Positions 42,457 to 51,382 are shown, counted from the first letter of the stretch. The stretch: 64,000 bases of DNA from JBFKQC01 sp041627895 (GCA_041627895.1 JBFKQC010000005.1:1-64000); one strand, 5' to 3'. The notes: generated by a model not told the origin, from the sequence alone. Program-made: numbers and translations.

Positions 42457-44180
42457 TCAGCTACAATGGCGAGATCTACAATCACCCGGCGCTGCGCCGC
42501 GACCTGGAAGACGCCGGCCATCGCGGCTGGCGCGGCACGTCCGATACCGAGACGCTGCTGGCCGCGATCACCGAATGGGGGCTCGACGGTGCGCTCGAGC
42601 GTGCGAACGGCATGTTCGCCTTCGCGCTGTGGGACCGCGAGGCGCGCGCGCTGCATCTGGCGCGTGACCGGATGGGGGAAAAGCCGCTCTACTACGGCAG
42701 ACACGGTCAAAGCTTTCTCTTCGGATCCGAGCTCAAGGCGCTGGCCGCGCATCCGGACTGGCGGGCCGAGGTCGACCGCGGCGCGCTGGCGCTGCTGTTG
42801 CGGCTGAGCTACGTGCCCAGCCCGCATTGCATCTGGCAGGGCATCCGCAAGCTGCCGCCGGCGCACTACGTCACCGTCACCGATGGCGGCCGGCAGGTGT
42901 CCGAGCCGGTCTGCTACTGGCGCCTCGAGGACGCGGTGCGGCGCGGACAGGCGACCCGCTTTGCAGGCAGCGATGCCGAGGCGGCCAATGCGCTCGAGGC
43001 GCTGCTGTCGGACGCGGTGGGCCTGCGGATGGCCGCCGACGTGCCGCTGGGCGCCTTCCTGTCGGGCGGGCTCGATTCCTCGACCGTGGTCGCGCTGATG
43101 CAGGCGCAGGCGAGCCGCCCGGTCAGGACGTTCTCGATCGGGTTTCACGAACACGGCTACGACGAGGCCGCGCATGCCAAGGCGGTGGCCGAACATCTCG
43201 GCACCGATCATACCGAACTGTACGTCAGGCCAAGGGACGCGCTGGCCGTGATCCCCGACCTGCCCGGCATGTGGGACGAGCCCTTCGCGGATTCCTCGCA
43301 GATACCGACCTACCTGGTAAGCAGGCTCGCCCGCGACCACGTCACCGTCAGCCTTTCGGGCGATGGCGGCGACGAGCTGTTCTGTGGCTACAACCGCTAT
43401 GTGCTGGGCTACGATGTCTGGCGCCGGATCGGCAGGCTGCCGGCCCCGCTCCGCCGGGGCCTGGGCGCGGCGCTGGGGCGGGTGCCGCCCGCCCTGCCCG
43501 ACCGCGCGATGGCGCTTCTGCCGAAGCGGCTGCGGTTTCCCGCGCCTGGCGACCGATTGCTGAAACTGGCAGAGGTGCTGCGCCACGACGACGCCGAGGC
43601 GTTCTATCGCGCGCTGGTGTCGCACACCAAGGATCCCGGCGCGCTGGTGATCGGCGGGGACGAGCCGGCGACGGCGCTGAGCGACCGCACCGACTGGCCC
43701 GGGGTCGGCGACTTCCGCGAGCGGATGATGTATCTCGACGCGAAAACCTACCTGCCGGACGACATCCTGACCAAGGTGGACCTTGCCAGCATGGCCGTCA
43801 GCCTCGAGGCGCGGGTGCCGTTGCTGGATCATCGCGTCGTAGATTTCGCCCAGTCGCTGCCGATGACCATGAAGGTGCGCGGCGGTCAGTCGAAATGGCT
43901 GCTTCGGCAGGTTCTCTACCGCCACGTGCCGCAGGCGCTGATGGATCGGCCGAAGATGGGTTTCGGCGTTCCGGTCGAGGAATGGCTGCGCGGGCCGCTG
44001 AAGGACTGGGGCGCCGCGCTGCTGGACGAGACGCGGCTTGGTCGCGAGGGTTTCCTTCAGCCGGAACCGGTGCGGCGGATGTGGGACGAGCACCAGGCCG
44101 GCACGCGGCGCTGGCACTATCACCTCTGGGACGTGCTGATGTTCCAGGCCTGGCTGGAGGCGGACCGCCAGGCCGCATGA
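42237..44180 (+). CDS. Glutamine-dependent asparagine-synthase-like amidotransferase
   Basis: This 647-residue enzyme has a class II glutamine amidotransferase domain with the nucleophile Cys2 (MCGSAGFW), followed by RGPDSFGEW, HRRLSIIDLS and YNGEIYNH, and an asparagine synthetase domain with the ATP loop LSGGLDSSTV near 278 and SGDGGDELFCGYNRY near 370. Family members in polysaccharide loci (WbpS type) form amides on uronic acids rather than free asparagine. The UDP-hexuronate epimerase next to it supports an acidic sugar substrate. The ATG at 42237 puts Cys at position 2; the usual third residue Ile of MCGI is Ser here. It converges on the epimerase gene with 13 bases between. Confidence 0.88.
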   Translation: MCGSAGFWSGAGHGDPAGLVRRMAARIAYRGPDSFGEWIDADAGLALGHRRLSIIDLSPAGHQPMQSRDGRHVISYNGEIYNHPALRRDLEDAGHRGWRGTSDTETLLAAITEWGLDGALERANGMFAFALWDREARALHLARDRMGEKPLYYGRHGQSFLFGSELKALAAHPDWRAEVDRGALALLLRLSYVPSPHCIWQGIRKLPPAHYVTVTDGGRQVSEPVCYWRLEDAVRRGQATRFAGSDAEAANALEALLSDAVGLRMAADVPLGAFLSGGLDSSTVVALMQAQASRPVRTFSIGFHEHGYDEAAHAKAVAEHLGTDHTELYVRPRDALAVIPDLPGMWDEPFADSSQIPTYLVSRLARDHVTVSLSGDGGDELFCGYNRYVLGYDVWRRIGRLPAPLRRGLGAALGRVPPALPDRAMALLPKRLRFPAPGDRLLKLAEVLRHDDAEAFYRALVSHTKDPGALVIGGDEPATALSDRTDWPGVGDFRERMMYLDAKTYLPDDILTKVDLASMAVSLEARVPLLDHRVVDFAQSLPMTMKVRGGQSKWLLRQVLYRHVPQALMDRPKMGFGVPVEEWLRGPLKDWGAALLDETRLGREGFLQPEPVRRMWDEHQAGTRRWHYHLWDVLMFQAWLEADRQAA

Positions 44181-44193
44181 CACGCCACGCGGT

Positions 44194-45207
44194 TCACCGC
44201 CGGTAGTATTCGCGGAACCAGGCCACGAACCGGGCGATCCCCTCGCGGATGTCGGTTTCCGGGCGGTACCCCGTCAAGCGTTTCAGCAGGCTCGCATCGG
44301 CCCAGGTCGCCGGCACGTCGCCCTTCTGCATCTCCATGTAATTGCGGATCGCGGGCACACCCAGTTCCGCCTCGATGGCATCGACGAAATCCAAAAGCCG
44401 CACCTTCTCCGAATTGCCGATATTGACGATCCGGTAGGGCGCGACCGGCGACAGGCTGTCGCCGGGTTCGATCTTGTCCGCCGCGGCCGGGCGCTCGGGC
44501 ACCGCGTCGATCAGCAGCCGGATGCCGCGCACCAGGTCATCGACATAGGTGAAGTCGCGGAACATCTCGCCGTGGTTGTAGATGTCGATCGGCCGGCCAT
44601 CGAGGATCGCGTCGACGAACTTGAAAAGCGCCATGTCGGGCCGCCCGAGCGGCCCGTAGACCGTGAAGAAGCGGAACATCGTCGTCGGCAGGTTCCAGAG
44701 ATGGGCATAGGAATGCGCCATGCTCTCGTTGGCCTTCTTCGAGGCGGCGTAGAAGGTCAGCTGCGTGTCGGCCTTGTCGGTCTCGGCAAACGGTATCTTC
44801 TCGTTTGCGCCGTAGACCGACGAGGTCGAGGCCAGAAGCAGATGCGCGACGCCCAGCTCGCGTGCCGCTTCCAGCACGTTGAACGTGCCGACGATGTTGC
44901 TGTCGAGATAGGCACGCGGGTTTTCCAGGCTGTAGCGCACCCCGGCCTGCGCGGCGAGGTGCACGATCTCGTCGGGCGCAAAGCGATGCGCGACCTCGGC
45001 AAACGTGCCGTCCGCCTCCAGCAGCGCCTCGGTGGTGCTGAAGTTCGGCGATTGCAGCAGCTGCTGCTGCCGGTGTCGCTTGAGGTTGACGTCGTAATAG
45101 TCGGTCAGCGCGTCGTAGCCGTGGACGGCAAAGCCCTCTTTCAGCAATAGCGCGCTCAGGTGATAGCCGATGAACCCGGCGCTGCCCGTGACCAGGACTT
45201 TCCTCAT
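44194..45207 (-). CDS. UDP-glucuronate 4-epimerase-like NDP-sugar epimerase
   Basis: This 337-residue enzyme is of the extended short-chain dehydrogenase fold. GSAGFIGYHL (8-17) binds NAD, the catalytic YAASKKANE near 152 holds Tyr and Lys, and STSSVYGANEKIPF and RFFTVYGPLGRPDMA are typical of UDP-glucuronate 4-epimerases of the LspL/Cap1J type, which make UDP-galacturonate. It would supply a hexuronic acid to the capsule-like polymer. It follows the GT4 gene at 45279 on the same strand and converges on the amidotransferase gene. The ATG at 45207 starts MRKVLVTGSAG. Confidence 0.9.
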   Translation of the reverse strand: MRKVLVTGSAGFIGYHLSALLLKEGFAVHGYDALTDYYDVNLKRHRQQQLLQSPNFSTTEALLEADGTFAEVAHRFAPDEIVHLAAQAGVRYSLENPRAYLDSNIVGTFNVLEAARELGVAHLLLASTSSVYGANEKIPFAETDKADTQLTFYAASKKANESMAHSYAHLWNLPTTMFRFFTVYGPLGRPDMALFKFVDAILDGRPIDIYNHGEMFRDFTYVDDLVRGIRLLIDAVPERPAAADKIEPGDSLSPVAPYRIVNIGNSEKVRLLDFVDAIEAELGVPAIRNYMEMQKGDVPATWADASLLKRLTGYRPETDIREGIARFVAWFREYYRR

Positions 45208-45278
45208 TTGCTTCCCCGGCGCTGTCGTTTCACGTCCTGTCTTACGATGCTGGCGATGTCTGAAAAGGGCGGCGCGCG

Positions 45279-46433
45279 CTATTCGCGAGGAGGTGACGAT
45301 TTTGTCGCAGCGTCTCGCGGTCGCGGGTCCAGCCCGGCCAGCGCCTCGCGGTAGGCGCCGATCACCAGGGCGACGTCGAATTCGGCCGCGATCTTCGCGC
45401 GGCCCGCGCGGCCCATCGCGGTGCGCTCGTCTGGATCCAGGCGCAGGAAAGCCTCGCAGGCATCGGCAAGCCCCGCCACGTCGCGCGGCGCGCAGACCAG
45501 GCCGGTGCGCCCGTGGTCCACGACGTCCCGGCAGCCTGGTATATCGGTCGCGATCAGCGGGCGCGCCATCGCTGCGGCCTCGATCAGCGCCCGCGGCGCG
45601 CCCTCGCGGTAGAACGAGGGCAACACGACGCAATGTGCCGCGGCGATGGCGGGGCGGACGTCGGGGACGGTGCCGAGATACTCGATATCGCCGCCCCGAA
45701 TCCATTCGGCCAGTTCGCCCGCCCCGACCGCGGCGCGGTCGCGCGGGTCATGCGCGCCAAGCAGCCGGAACCGCGCGCCGGGCCAGCGCGCGCGCACCGA
45801 ACGGGCCGCGGCGGCGTATTCCGCCACGCCCTTCTCGCGCAGAAGCCGTGCGATCATCAGGAACACCGTGGCGTCGCCCGCCTGCGGCAGATCGGCCCCG
45901 GCAAAGCGCCGAAGGTCGATGCCCGAACCCGGCAGAACCCGGGTCTGATCGGGCCGGACGAGCCCTTGGGACAGGAACAAGTCGCAATCGTCGCGGTTCT
46001 GGAAGAACGCAACCGGCACATCGCGGAAGGCGCGGCGATAAAGCTGCCTGACGGCCGCCTGCAACGGCCCGGCAGATTGGAACGCGGTGCCGAGCCCGGT
46101 GACGTTCGGCAGGAACGGGACGCCGAGGGCGCGCGCGGCCAGAGCACCGTAGAGGTTGTTCTTGATGGTGAACCCCAGCACAGCGTCGGGCCGTTCTGCC
46201 CGGAACTGCCGGCGGAAACGGCGGATCAGTGCCAGGTCGGAAAGCGGGTTCAATCCCTTTGGCCGCATGTTCAGGTGCACGAAACGGCAACCGAGCGCCG
46301 TCAGGTCGGGCACGCTGTCATCGGCCGGTGCGAGGATCGTGACGGCGTGACCGTCGGCCAGAAGCGCCTCGACCAGCGGCCGGCGGAAATTCCAGATGTT
46401 CCACGCGGCATTCACCGTGATCACGATCTTCAT
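45279..46433 (-). CDS. Family 4 glycosyltransferase D
   Basis: This 384-residue GT4 enzyme starts MKIVITVNAAWNIWNFRRPL, a start typical of the WbpY/PglA-like sugar-phosphate or N-acetylhexosamine transferases. NVTGLGTAF, LMIARLLREKG near 197, and PSFYREGAPRALIEAAAMARP near 285 (EX7E) are present. Transferases of this type often make the first glycosidic bond on undecaprenyl-PP-sugar; that role is inferred. It is in line with the epimerase gene, 71 bases upstream. The C-terminus is Arg/Pro-rich. Confidence 0.87.
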   Translation of the reverse strand: MKIVITVNAAWNIWNFRRPLVEALLADGHAVTILAPADDSVPDLTALGCRFVHLNMRPKGLNPLSDLALIRRFRRQFRAERPDAVLGFTIKNNLYGALAARALGVPFLPNVTGLGTAFQSAGPLQAAVRQLYRRAFRDVPVAFFQNRDDCDLFLSQGLVRPDQTRVLPGSGIDLRRFAGADLPQAGDATVFLMIARLLREKGVAEYAAAARSVRARWPGARFRLLGAHDPRDRAAVGAGELAEWIRGGDIEYLGTVPDVRPAIAAAHCVVLPSFYREGAPRALIEAAAMARPLIATDIPGCRDVVDHGRTGLVCAPRDVAGLADACEAFLRLDPDERTAMGRAGRAKIAAEFDVALVIGAYREALAGLDPRPRDAATKSSPPRE

Positions 46434-46586
46434 GCGCGTGTCCCGCGTCAGCCACCAGGCCCACCGGCGCAGCCCTTCGCGCCGCAACCGCTGGTAGCAT
46501 CCCGGCAGTGACGCATCAACGCTGTGCAACGGCAAAGGGCGCGGGCCATGCCGGCGCCGCGCCCTTCCGCCAATCCCCGCGGCGGA

Positions 46587-48716
46587 TCAGGTCGCTATGA
46601 TGAAGGCCAGCAACTGCTCGTAGCGCACGCCATAGCGTTCGCCCCCCGCGCGCGCCGGCGTCACGATCGTGCCGTCCTCGTCGGTCACTTCCGGCTCGGC
46701 TTCCCAGGCGTCGTGGCAGAGGATGCCGTAGCTGTGCGCGTCCAGCCCCTCTGCGGCGAAGGCCGCGACCACGTCCTGCGCGACGATGCCCACGTGCAGC
46801 CGCGCCTCGTCGCCCTTCTCGGCCACAGCATCCTTCCAGCGATAGGCCCGTATCTTCTTCTTCAGGCGCTTGGCGACCGCCCGCTCGGTCCGGCTCAGCG
46901 CGCGGACATCCTGCTTTTCGCGTGCGTCCGAGGTCTGGATCGTGCCGTTCGCGGCAAAGATGTCCTGCACCCGGCCGCCGGCATAGCCGATGTCATAGGT
47001 GTTGTCGGCATTGGGCGCGAACGTCGCCGGATCGACGAACCAGCGGTCCACGGCGGCAGCGCCGAGCATCGTCTTGCCGGTGTTCGGGCGCAGCTTCAGG
47101 TTGCCGCTGATATCCTGCATCACGTCGCTGTAAAGCCCCGAGGCGTCGCTGCGGATGCGATGGTAGACTCCCGTCGTCGGCGCCCGGTTCTCGACGATGC
47201 CCGACCCGGGCAGGATGCGCACGCTCTCGGCCTCGGTCTTGATGTCGAAATTCGAGCCCGACCAGTACATGTAGACGTCGTCGGTATAGACGTCCTGCTC
47301 GTGCGCATTGGTGAAATTGGTGTCCGCGAACGCCAGCTTGCCCTGCACGAAGGGATAGCTGTGCATCGCGCGGAACGATCCGAGCGGCAGGCCCGACGCG
47401 TCCTGCGTCGTCCCGTCGAGGTATTTCACCCTGCCGTCGATGGTGACGCTGCCGAAGACCGCATCGGTGAACGAGCCGTTCGAATCGAGCTCCAGCAGCA
47501 CGTCGGTGCCCGCGTCGCTGTCCAGGATGACGTTCTGGCCCAGGAGTTTCGCGCCGTTCGACAGATACACGCCGGCGCCGTCGTTCAGCTGGAACCAGGT
47601 GTTGACGAAGCGGAAATGCACGCCGTCCGACCACAGCGCGCGCCCGCCCGCCTTGTCGCCGATATCGCCGTTCACGAAGTAGATCGCCGTTGTGTAGCTG
47701 CCGCCAAAGACCGCCTCGATACAGTTTCCGTCCGAATCGCCCATCGAGAACTTGTCGAAATAGACATAGGCCGTCTGGCCGCCGGCCGAGTAGGACAGGC
47801 GCAGGTTGTAGTCGGAAAAGCTGTTGATCTGGATATTGGAGAACTTGCAGCGATAGGCGTTCAGCAGCAGCAAGCCCTTCTGGTTCTGGTTGCCGTCGCC
47901 ATGCAGTGTCAGCCCCTCGACGCAGACATCGCGCGTGTCGACGCCGTCGTCGCCGATCTGCAGCGCGGGCAGCGCGCCGACGAACGGCACCAGCCCCGCG
48001 CCTGCCCCCTGGCCCGAATGCCGGTCCGCGCCGACCAGCCGGATGTTGCGGTGCGGGTTGCCGGCGCCGGTGATCTTGACGTTGGCGCGGTACTGGCCCC
48101 TGGGAAAGACGACGTCGCCGCCGTCCGGGCCGAGTGCCGCAATCGCGGCATGGATCGCCGCGGTGTCGTCGGTCTGCCCGTCGCCCGCCGCACCGAGCGC
48201 ACTGACGCTGATCCCGGCCGCGCCCGGCAGCGCATAAAGCTTCAGTCCCCCGGCGGTGGCGAGATGATGGTCGCTCGCACCCGCCGCCGCGACCCTGTAG
48301 GCGAAATCGCCCTCGGCGACGTGCAGGATCGCCCCGACCTCGATCTGGTGGCCGCCGGCCGCTGCGGCATAGCTCAGCGCCTCGTCGGCCAGCAGCGCGC
48401 CGACCGAGGCGAATCCGGCTGCAAACCCGGCGTCCAGCGGCGACGCGACGCGTACGTCGTCGGCCAGGAACAGATCGGCGCCGCGCTCGGACACGACCGA
48501 GACCCGATACGCGCCGTCGACCAGGTAGCAGGGTGCGAAGAACCCGTTCGCGTCGGCGATCATCGGGTTGGCGGTGGTCAGCGTCAGCCCGGCATCCTGG
48601 TAGATCGGGCAAAGCGTATCCTTGCCGCTGGCATAGATGTGCAGCCGCGCCCTCGGCGCCGGATCGCCATTGCCGTCACGCGCACGCTTCGCCGCCTCGA
48701 TGTTCAATACACCCAT
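46587..48716 (-). CDS. Phage-tailspike-like beta-helix protein with S74 autocleaving chaperone
   Basis: This 709-residue protein resembles phage tailspikes. The N-terminal region (about 1-150) is a head-binding-like domain with repeated short strands. GAAGDGQTDDTAAIHAAI near 170-187 is the start of a pectate-lyase_3 beta-helix that runs to about 560. The C-terminal part has the S74 intramolecular chaperone: TSDAREKQDV with the cleavage serine, then AYRWKDAV, LHVGIVAQDV and YGVRYEQLLAF. S74 domains trimerise fibres and then cut themselves off. There is no signal peptide and no other phage gene nearby. It may be a domesticated depolymerase acting on the polymer made here or a surface fibre. It lies next to a tRNA-Thr gene. 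Confidence 0.85.
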   Translation of the reverse strand: MGVLNIEAAKRARDGNGDPAPRARLHIYASGKDTLCPIYQDAGLTLTTANPMIADANGFFAPCYLVDGAYRVSVVSERGADLFLADDVRVASPLDAGFAAGFASVGALLADEALSYAAAAGGHQIEVGAILHVAEGDFAYRVAAAGASDHHLATAGGLKLYALPGAAGISVSALGAAGDGQTDDTAAIHAAIAALGPDGGDVVFPRGQYRANVKITGAGNPHRNIRLVGADRHSGQGAGAGLVPFVGALPALQIGDDGVDTRDVCVEGLTLHGDGNQNQKGLLLLNAYRCKFSNIQINSFSDYNLRLSYSAGGQTAYVYFDKFSMGDSDGNCIEAVFGGSYTTAIYFVNGDIGDKAGGRALWSDGVHFRFVNTWFQLNDGAGVYLSNGAKLLGQNVILDSDAGTDVLLELDSNGSFTDAVFGSVTIDGRVKYLDGTTQDASGLPLGSFRAMHSYPFVQGKLAFADTNFTNAHEQDVYTDDVYMYWSGSNFDIKTEAESVRILPGSGIVENRAPTTGVYHRIRSDASGLYSDVMQDISGNLKLRPNTGKTMLGAAAVDRWFVDPATFAPNADNTYDIGYAGGRVQDIFAANGTIQTSDAREKQDVRALSRTERAVAKRLKKKIRAYRWKDAVAEKGDEARLHVGIVAQDVVAAFAAEGLDAHSYGILCHDAWEAEPEVTDEDGTIVTPARAGGERYGVRYEQLLAFIIAT

Positions 48717-49010
48717 TCTACGTCTCCTTCTGGCCGCCGCAGACCGACGCCAACTTCGCGGTGAATTCTCCTGGTGAATGCGACCGCCCGCCGCTGTCCG
48801 GACATCTCGACACGGCGCAGGTCGTCGGGTGAGATTCTCGCTCAAAGCATTCAGAAATCGTGAACGCAGAGTGCGCAGGCCCCGAAGCGTTAAGAATGCG
48901 TTAATGCCGGACGGGCCATTGAACCAGCCGCGGCCGCCGGAACCTGCGAAAGCAGCCGTCGTTCCGCGAACCATCGGGCTCGCGTCATTTCTCCATGGAT
49001 CCGGCCGGCA

Positions 49011-49086
49011 TGGTGCCGGTCGAGGGACTCGAACCCCCGACCCACTGATTACAAATCAGTTGCTCTACCAGCTGAGCTAGACCGGC
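49011..49086 (-). tRNA. trnT: tRNA-Thr (TGT anticodon)
   Basis: On the minus strand the sequence forms a full cloverleaf: acceptor GCCGGTC pairing with GACCGGC, D arm GCTCAGCTGGTAGAGC, anticodon stem-loop ACTGATTTGTAATCAGT with anticodon TGT, T arm GGGGGTTCGAGTCCCTC, discriminator A and an encoded CCA. The anticodon TGT reads ACA (threonine). Every stem pairs perfectly. Confidence 0.97.
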
Positions 49087-49127
49087 ACGTGCCCGGATGT
49101 ACGCAACCGGACCCTTCGGCGCAAGGC

Positions 49128-49388
49128 TCACATGCCCAGCGCCTCCTTGTACATCTCCAGCACCGCCTCTTCCTCGGCGATGTCGTCCTTGTCGCGCTTT
49201 CGCAGCGTGATGACCTTGCGCATCACGCGCGTGTCGTAGCCGCGCGCCTTGGCCTCCGCCATCACCTCTTTCTGCTGTTCGGCGATATCCTTCTTCTCGG
49301 CCTCCAGCCGCTCGAAGCGCTCGATGAACTGACGCAGCTCGTCTGCGGTGACGCGATAGGACGTGTCGGGCGTGGCGATGTCGCTCAT
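49128..49388 (-). CDS. GapR-like nucleoid-associated protein (DUF2312)
   Basis: This 86-residue protein matches the DUF2312/GapR family of alphaproteobacteria, in size and in the helical text DELRQFIERFERLEAEKKDIAEQ (given in part), KEVMAEAKARGYD and RKVITLRKR. GapR binds overtwisted A+T-rich DNA ahead of replication and transcription forks as a clamp-like multimer. The N-terminal two thirds is one coiled coil. It lies 41 bases upstream of the tRNA-Thr gene on the same strand. In Caulobacter the protein is important for growth; here its role is by family. Confidence 0.92.
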   Translation of the reverse strand: MSDIATPDTSYRVTADELRQFIERFERLEAEKKDIAEQQKEVMAEAKARGYDTRVMRKVITLRKRDKDDIAEEEAVLEMYKEALGM

Positions 49389-49517
49389 TGGTCTTGCCTT
49401 CCGGTTCGGGGGGGATCGCCGCCCTGCCTAGCGCCACGCCCCGGCGCCTTCAAGGGGCCGCGCGCTTGCCCCGGCCGCGGCCATGCGTTAGGCGCGAACC
49501 AAGGCAGGAGGGATGCG

Positions 49518-49733
49518 ATGGAATGGCTGGTCTGGACCGGTGCGGCGGTGTCGCTTCTGGGGCTTCTGGGTCTTGTGTGGTGCATCCTGGTCGTCTTCCG
49601 GGCGCGCCGCTCCGGGCTGGACGATGCCGAGATGCGCACCCGCCTCGCCCGGGTTATCCCGTTGAACCTCGGCGCGCTGTTCCTGTCGGTTATAGGGCTG
49701 ATGATGGTCGTCGTCGGCGTGGTGCTGGCCTGA
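49518..49733 (+). CDS. Small two-helix membrane protein
   Basis: This 71-residue protein has two hydrophobic segments (about 4-26 and 46-68) joined by a short Arg-rich loop (RARRSGLDDAEMRTRLARV). An AGGAGGG Shine-Dalgarno and the ATG at 49518 support translation. No domain or family is recognised with confidence. The positive loop between the helices predicts it lies in the cytoplasm with both ends outside. It is divergent from the GapR gene across about 130 bases, so the two may share a regulatory region. Confidence 0.7.
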   Translation: MEWLVWTGAAVSLLGLLGLVWCILVVFRARRSGLDDAEMRTRLARVIPLNLGALFLSVIGLMMVVVGVVLA

Positions 49734-49925
49734 GGCACCGGGCCGCCGGGTGCCGAACACCGCACGGATCGCGAACGAAATCTTCGGCCACGAGACAATC
49801 CTGTGCGGGGCCGAGCCCACGAATAGAGCGAACTGCGGCATATCCGGCCCGGATTGACGCGGAACAACGACCCCGAAAGACGAGACATGGCGCGGACCGC
49901 GCGCCGCGGCACCTGTTCCCGGCGG

Positions 49926-50453
49926 TCACCCCGGCTGGGGCGGATCGCGCTCGCCGCGGTCGAAGGCCTCCCAGCCCTCGCCCCCGAACACATCCACCCC
50001 GAGCTGCGCCAGAACATGCGGGAAATCGACCATCACCCAGTTGTCCACGATCTTTCCGTCCACCACCTTCCAGAAATCCATATAGCGGATCTTGACCCGT
50101 TTTCCGGTCGCCGGAACGCCCATGAACGTGCCGCCATGCGTCGCCTCCTGCCGGCCGAAGGCAGCAGCCCATTCGCCCATGTAAAGCCGCGCCTCGTCGA
50201 TGCAGACCTTGTCGTGAAACGCGGCTTGGAACGGGCGCTGCCAATTTTCCTGGAATTCGCGCAGCCCGTTCTTGGTGCCGCAGCCGGTATTGCCCATCCA
50301 GCGGAAGCTTTCGGCAAAGAAATCGCCGATATCCGCGATCCGGTGGTCGTTCAGCCCGTCGACCATCGCCTCGATCACCGCGCGGGTTTCCGCGGTCTTT
50401 GCGATGTCCGTGTCGCGGCTTAGAATGGCCTGTTCCGGCCTGGCTCCCTTCAT
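49926..50453 (-). CDS. SnoaL-like (NTF2-fold) protein
   Basis: This 175-residue cytoplasmic protein has the alpha+beta cone of the SnoaL/ester cyclase family: AVIEAMVDGLNDHRIADIGD (helix and start of barrel), FRWMGNTGCGTKNGLREFQ, RYMDFWKVVDGKIVDNWVMVD near the end. Such proteins can be cyclases, isomerases or simple binding proteins; the substrate cannot be assigned. GGGGGAG stands before the ATG at 50453. No pathway gene adjoins it. A 300-base gene-free stretch lies upstream. Confidence 0.75.
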   Translation of the reverse strand: MKGARPEQAILSRDTDIAKTAETRAVIEAMVDGLNDHRIADIGDFFAESFRWMGNTGCGTKNGLREFQENWQRPFQAAFHDKVCIDEARLYMGEWAAAFGRQEATHGGTFMGVPATGKRVKIRYMDFWKVVDGKIVDNWVMVDFPHVLAQLGVDVFGGEGWEAFDRGERDPPQPG

Positions 50454-50753
50454 CGCGGCGCTCCCCCTTTGTCACGCCGCAACAATGCGCGTCGCGCCGA
50501 GGCGCATCAAGACCCGCTGCTGCCGGGGATTGCTGCCGCGGGCGGCCGCACCTCGCCCGACGCCGCCGCCCCGCCCGATATCCAGGCGATCACCCGCCAC
50601 TGGCCACGCCCGACAAAGCCCGAAGGGCGGCGGCGGGGAAGACATGCGCGCCGCAAGGCGCACCTTTTGGCCAGCGCCAAAACCGGGGCGGCACGGCCCG
50701 CGCTCCGCCCCTTCGCGGCCGGAATCGTCCCGTTGACGTCGCGGATTCGGCGT
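50454..50753. other. Gene-free GC-rich stretch
   Basis: No credible gene was found. It holds one symmetric hairpin at 50665-50682 (TTTTGGC/GCCAAAA with loop CAGC); neither strand shows a T-run outside the stem, so a standard terminator is not supported. The rest looks like untranslated spacer. Confidence 0.4.
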
Positions 50754-50966
50754 TCAGACCGGCATGTTGTCGAACAGGTCTTCGGCCTCGTCCTCCGCAA
50801 GTTCACGTTCGAAACGCCGATAGTCCGCGGGAACCGGAAGGCCCATCGCCTCCAATTCGGCGATCTTTTCGCGCAATTGCTCCTGCAGAACGTGCCGATC
50901 CTCGGGCCGCCTGGCGATCTCGTCGAGGATCGCGCCAATCGCCGCCTTCAGGTCTTCGAATGCCAT
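50754..50966 (-). CDS. Small acidic hypothetical protein
   Basis: This 70-residue protein is highly acidic and helical (LKAAIGAILDEIARRPEDRHV and ELAEDEAEDLFDNMPV). GGGAGGAAGACG precedes the ATG, so translation is likely. It lies 15 bases downstream of the TraR/DksA-like gene on the same strand and is probably co-transcribed with it. No family is recognised. Its charge and size would fit a small regulator or an assembly partner, but that is not shown. Confidence 0.65.
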   Translation of the reverse strand: MAFEDLKAAIGAILDEIARRPEDRHVLQEQLREKIAELEAMGLPVPADYRRFERELAEDEAEDLFDNMPV

Positions 50967-50981
50967 CGTCTTCCTCCCAGG

Positions 50982-51314
50982 CTATCCGCCCGGCCGGGCC
51001 CCAGCGCAGGTCCGGCAGAACGGGGTATAGGGTAACACATCGAGCCGTTCGGGCATTATCTCGTTGCCACATTTCACGCAGAATCCGTACTCGCCCGCGT
51101 CCATCCGGCCAAGTGCCGCCTGGATCATGCGGATTTCCGCCTGACCGGAGGTGCCCATGCGCTCCAGCACTTCGTCCTCTTCCCGCTCGGTGGCCAGTTC
51201 CTCCCAGTCCTTCGACTGGTGCGAATCGAGTTCTTCCTCGATATCCTGCAACCGGTCTTCCAGTTCGGCCAGCCGATCCGTGAGTGCCTTGCGCCGCGCC
51301 TCGATGCTTGTCAT
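50982..51314 (-). CDS. TraR/DksA-like zinc-finger protein
   Basis: This 110-residue protein has a coiled-coil N-terminal half (ALTDRLAELEDRLQDIEEELD) and a four-cysteine zinc finger (CVKCGNEI and FCRTCAG) at the C-terminus, the layout of short DksA/TraR proteins that enter the secondary channel of RNA polymerase. The usual DxxDxA tip of DksA is replaced by HQSKDWEELAT, so the catalytic tip differs. AGGAGG precedes the ATG at 51314. It is divergent from the persulfide-oxidation operon across 145 bases with an FNR-like box between them. Confidence 0.85.
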   Translation of the reverse strand: MTSIEARRKALTDRLAELEDRLQDIEEELDSHQSKDWEELATEREEDEVLERMGTSGQAEIRMIQAALGRMDAGEYGFCVKCGNEIMPERLDVLPYTPFCRTCAGARPGG

Positions 51315-51368
51315 CCGTACCTCCTGGTTCGCGCTTTCCAAACTGACCGCGAGCATGTCCCGCCCGCC

Positions 51369-51382
51369 TTGATACAGGTCAA
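51369..51382. promoter_or_regulatory. FNR/CRP-type box between TraR-like and Blh-like genes
   Basis: TTGATACAGGTCAA fits the FnrL/FNR consensus TTGAT-N4-ATCAA with one mismatch. It lies 54 bases before the TraR-like start on one side and 77 before the Blh-like start on the other, so it could control either gene by oxygen. Confidence 0.55.

Noticed and set aside
46587..48716. Prophage suggested by the tailspike-like gene
   Set aside because: No capsid, terminase, portal, lysis or integrase gene was found on either side.
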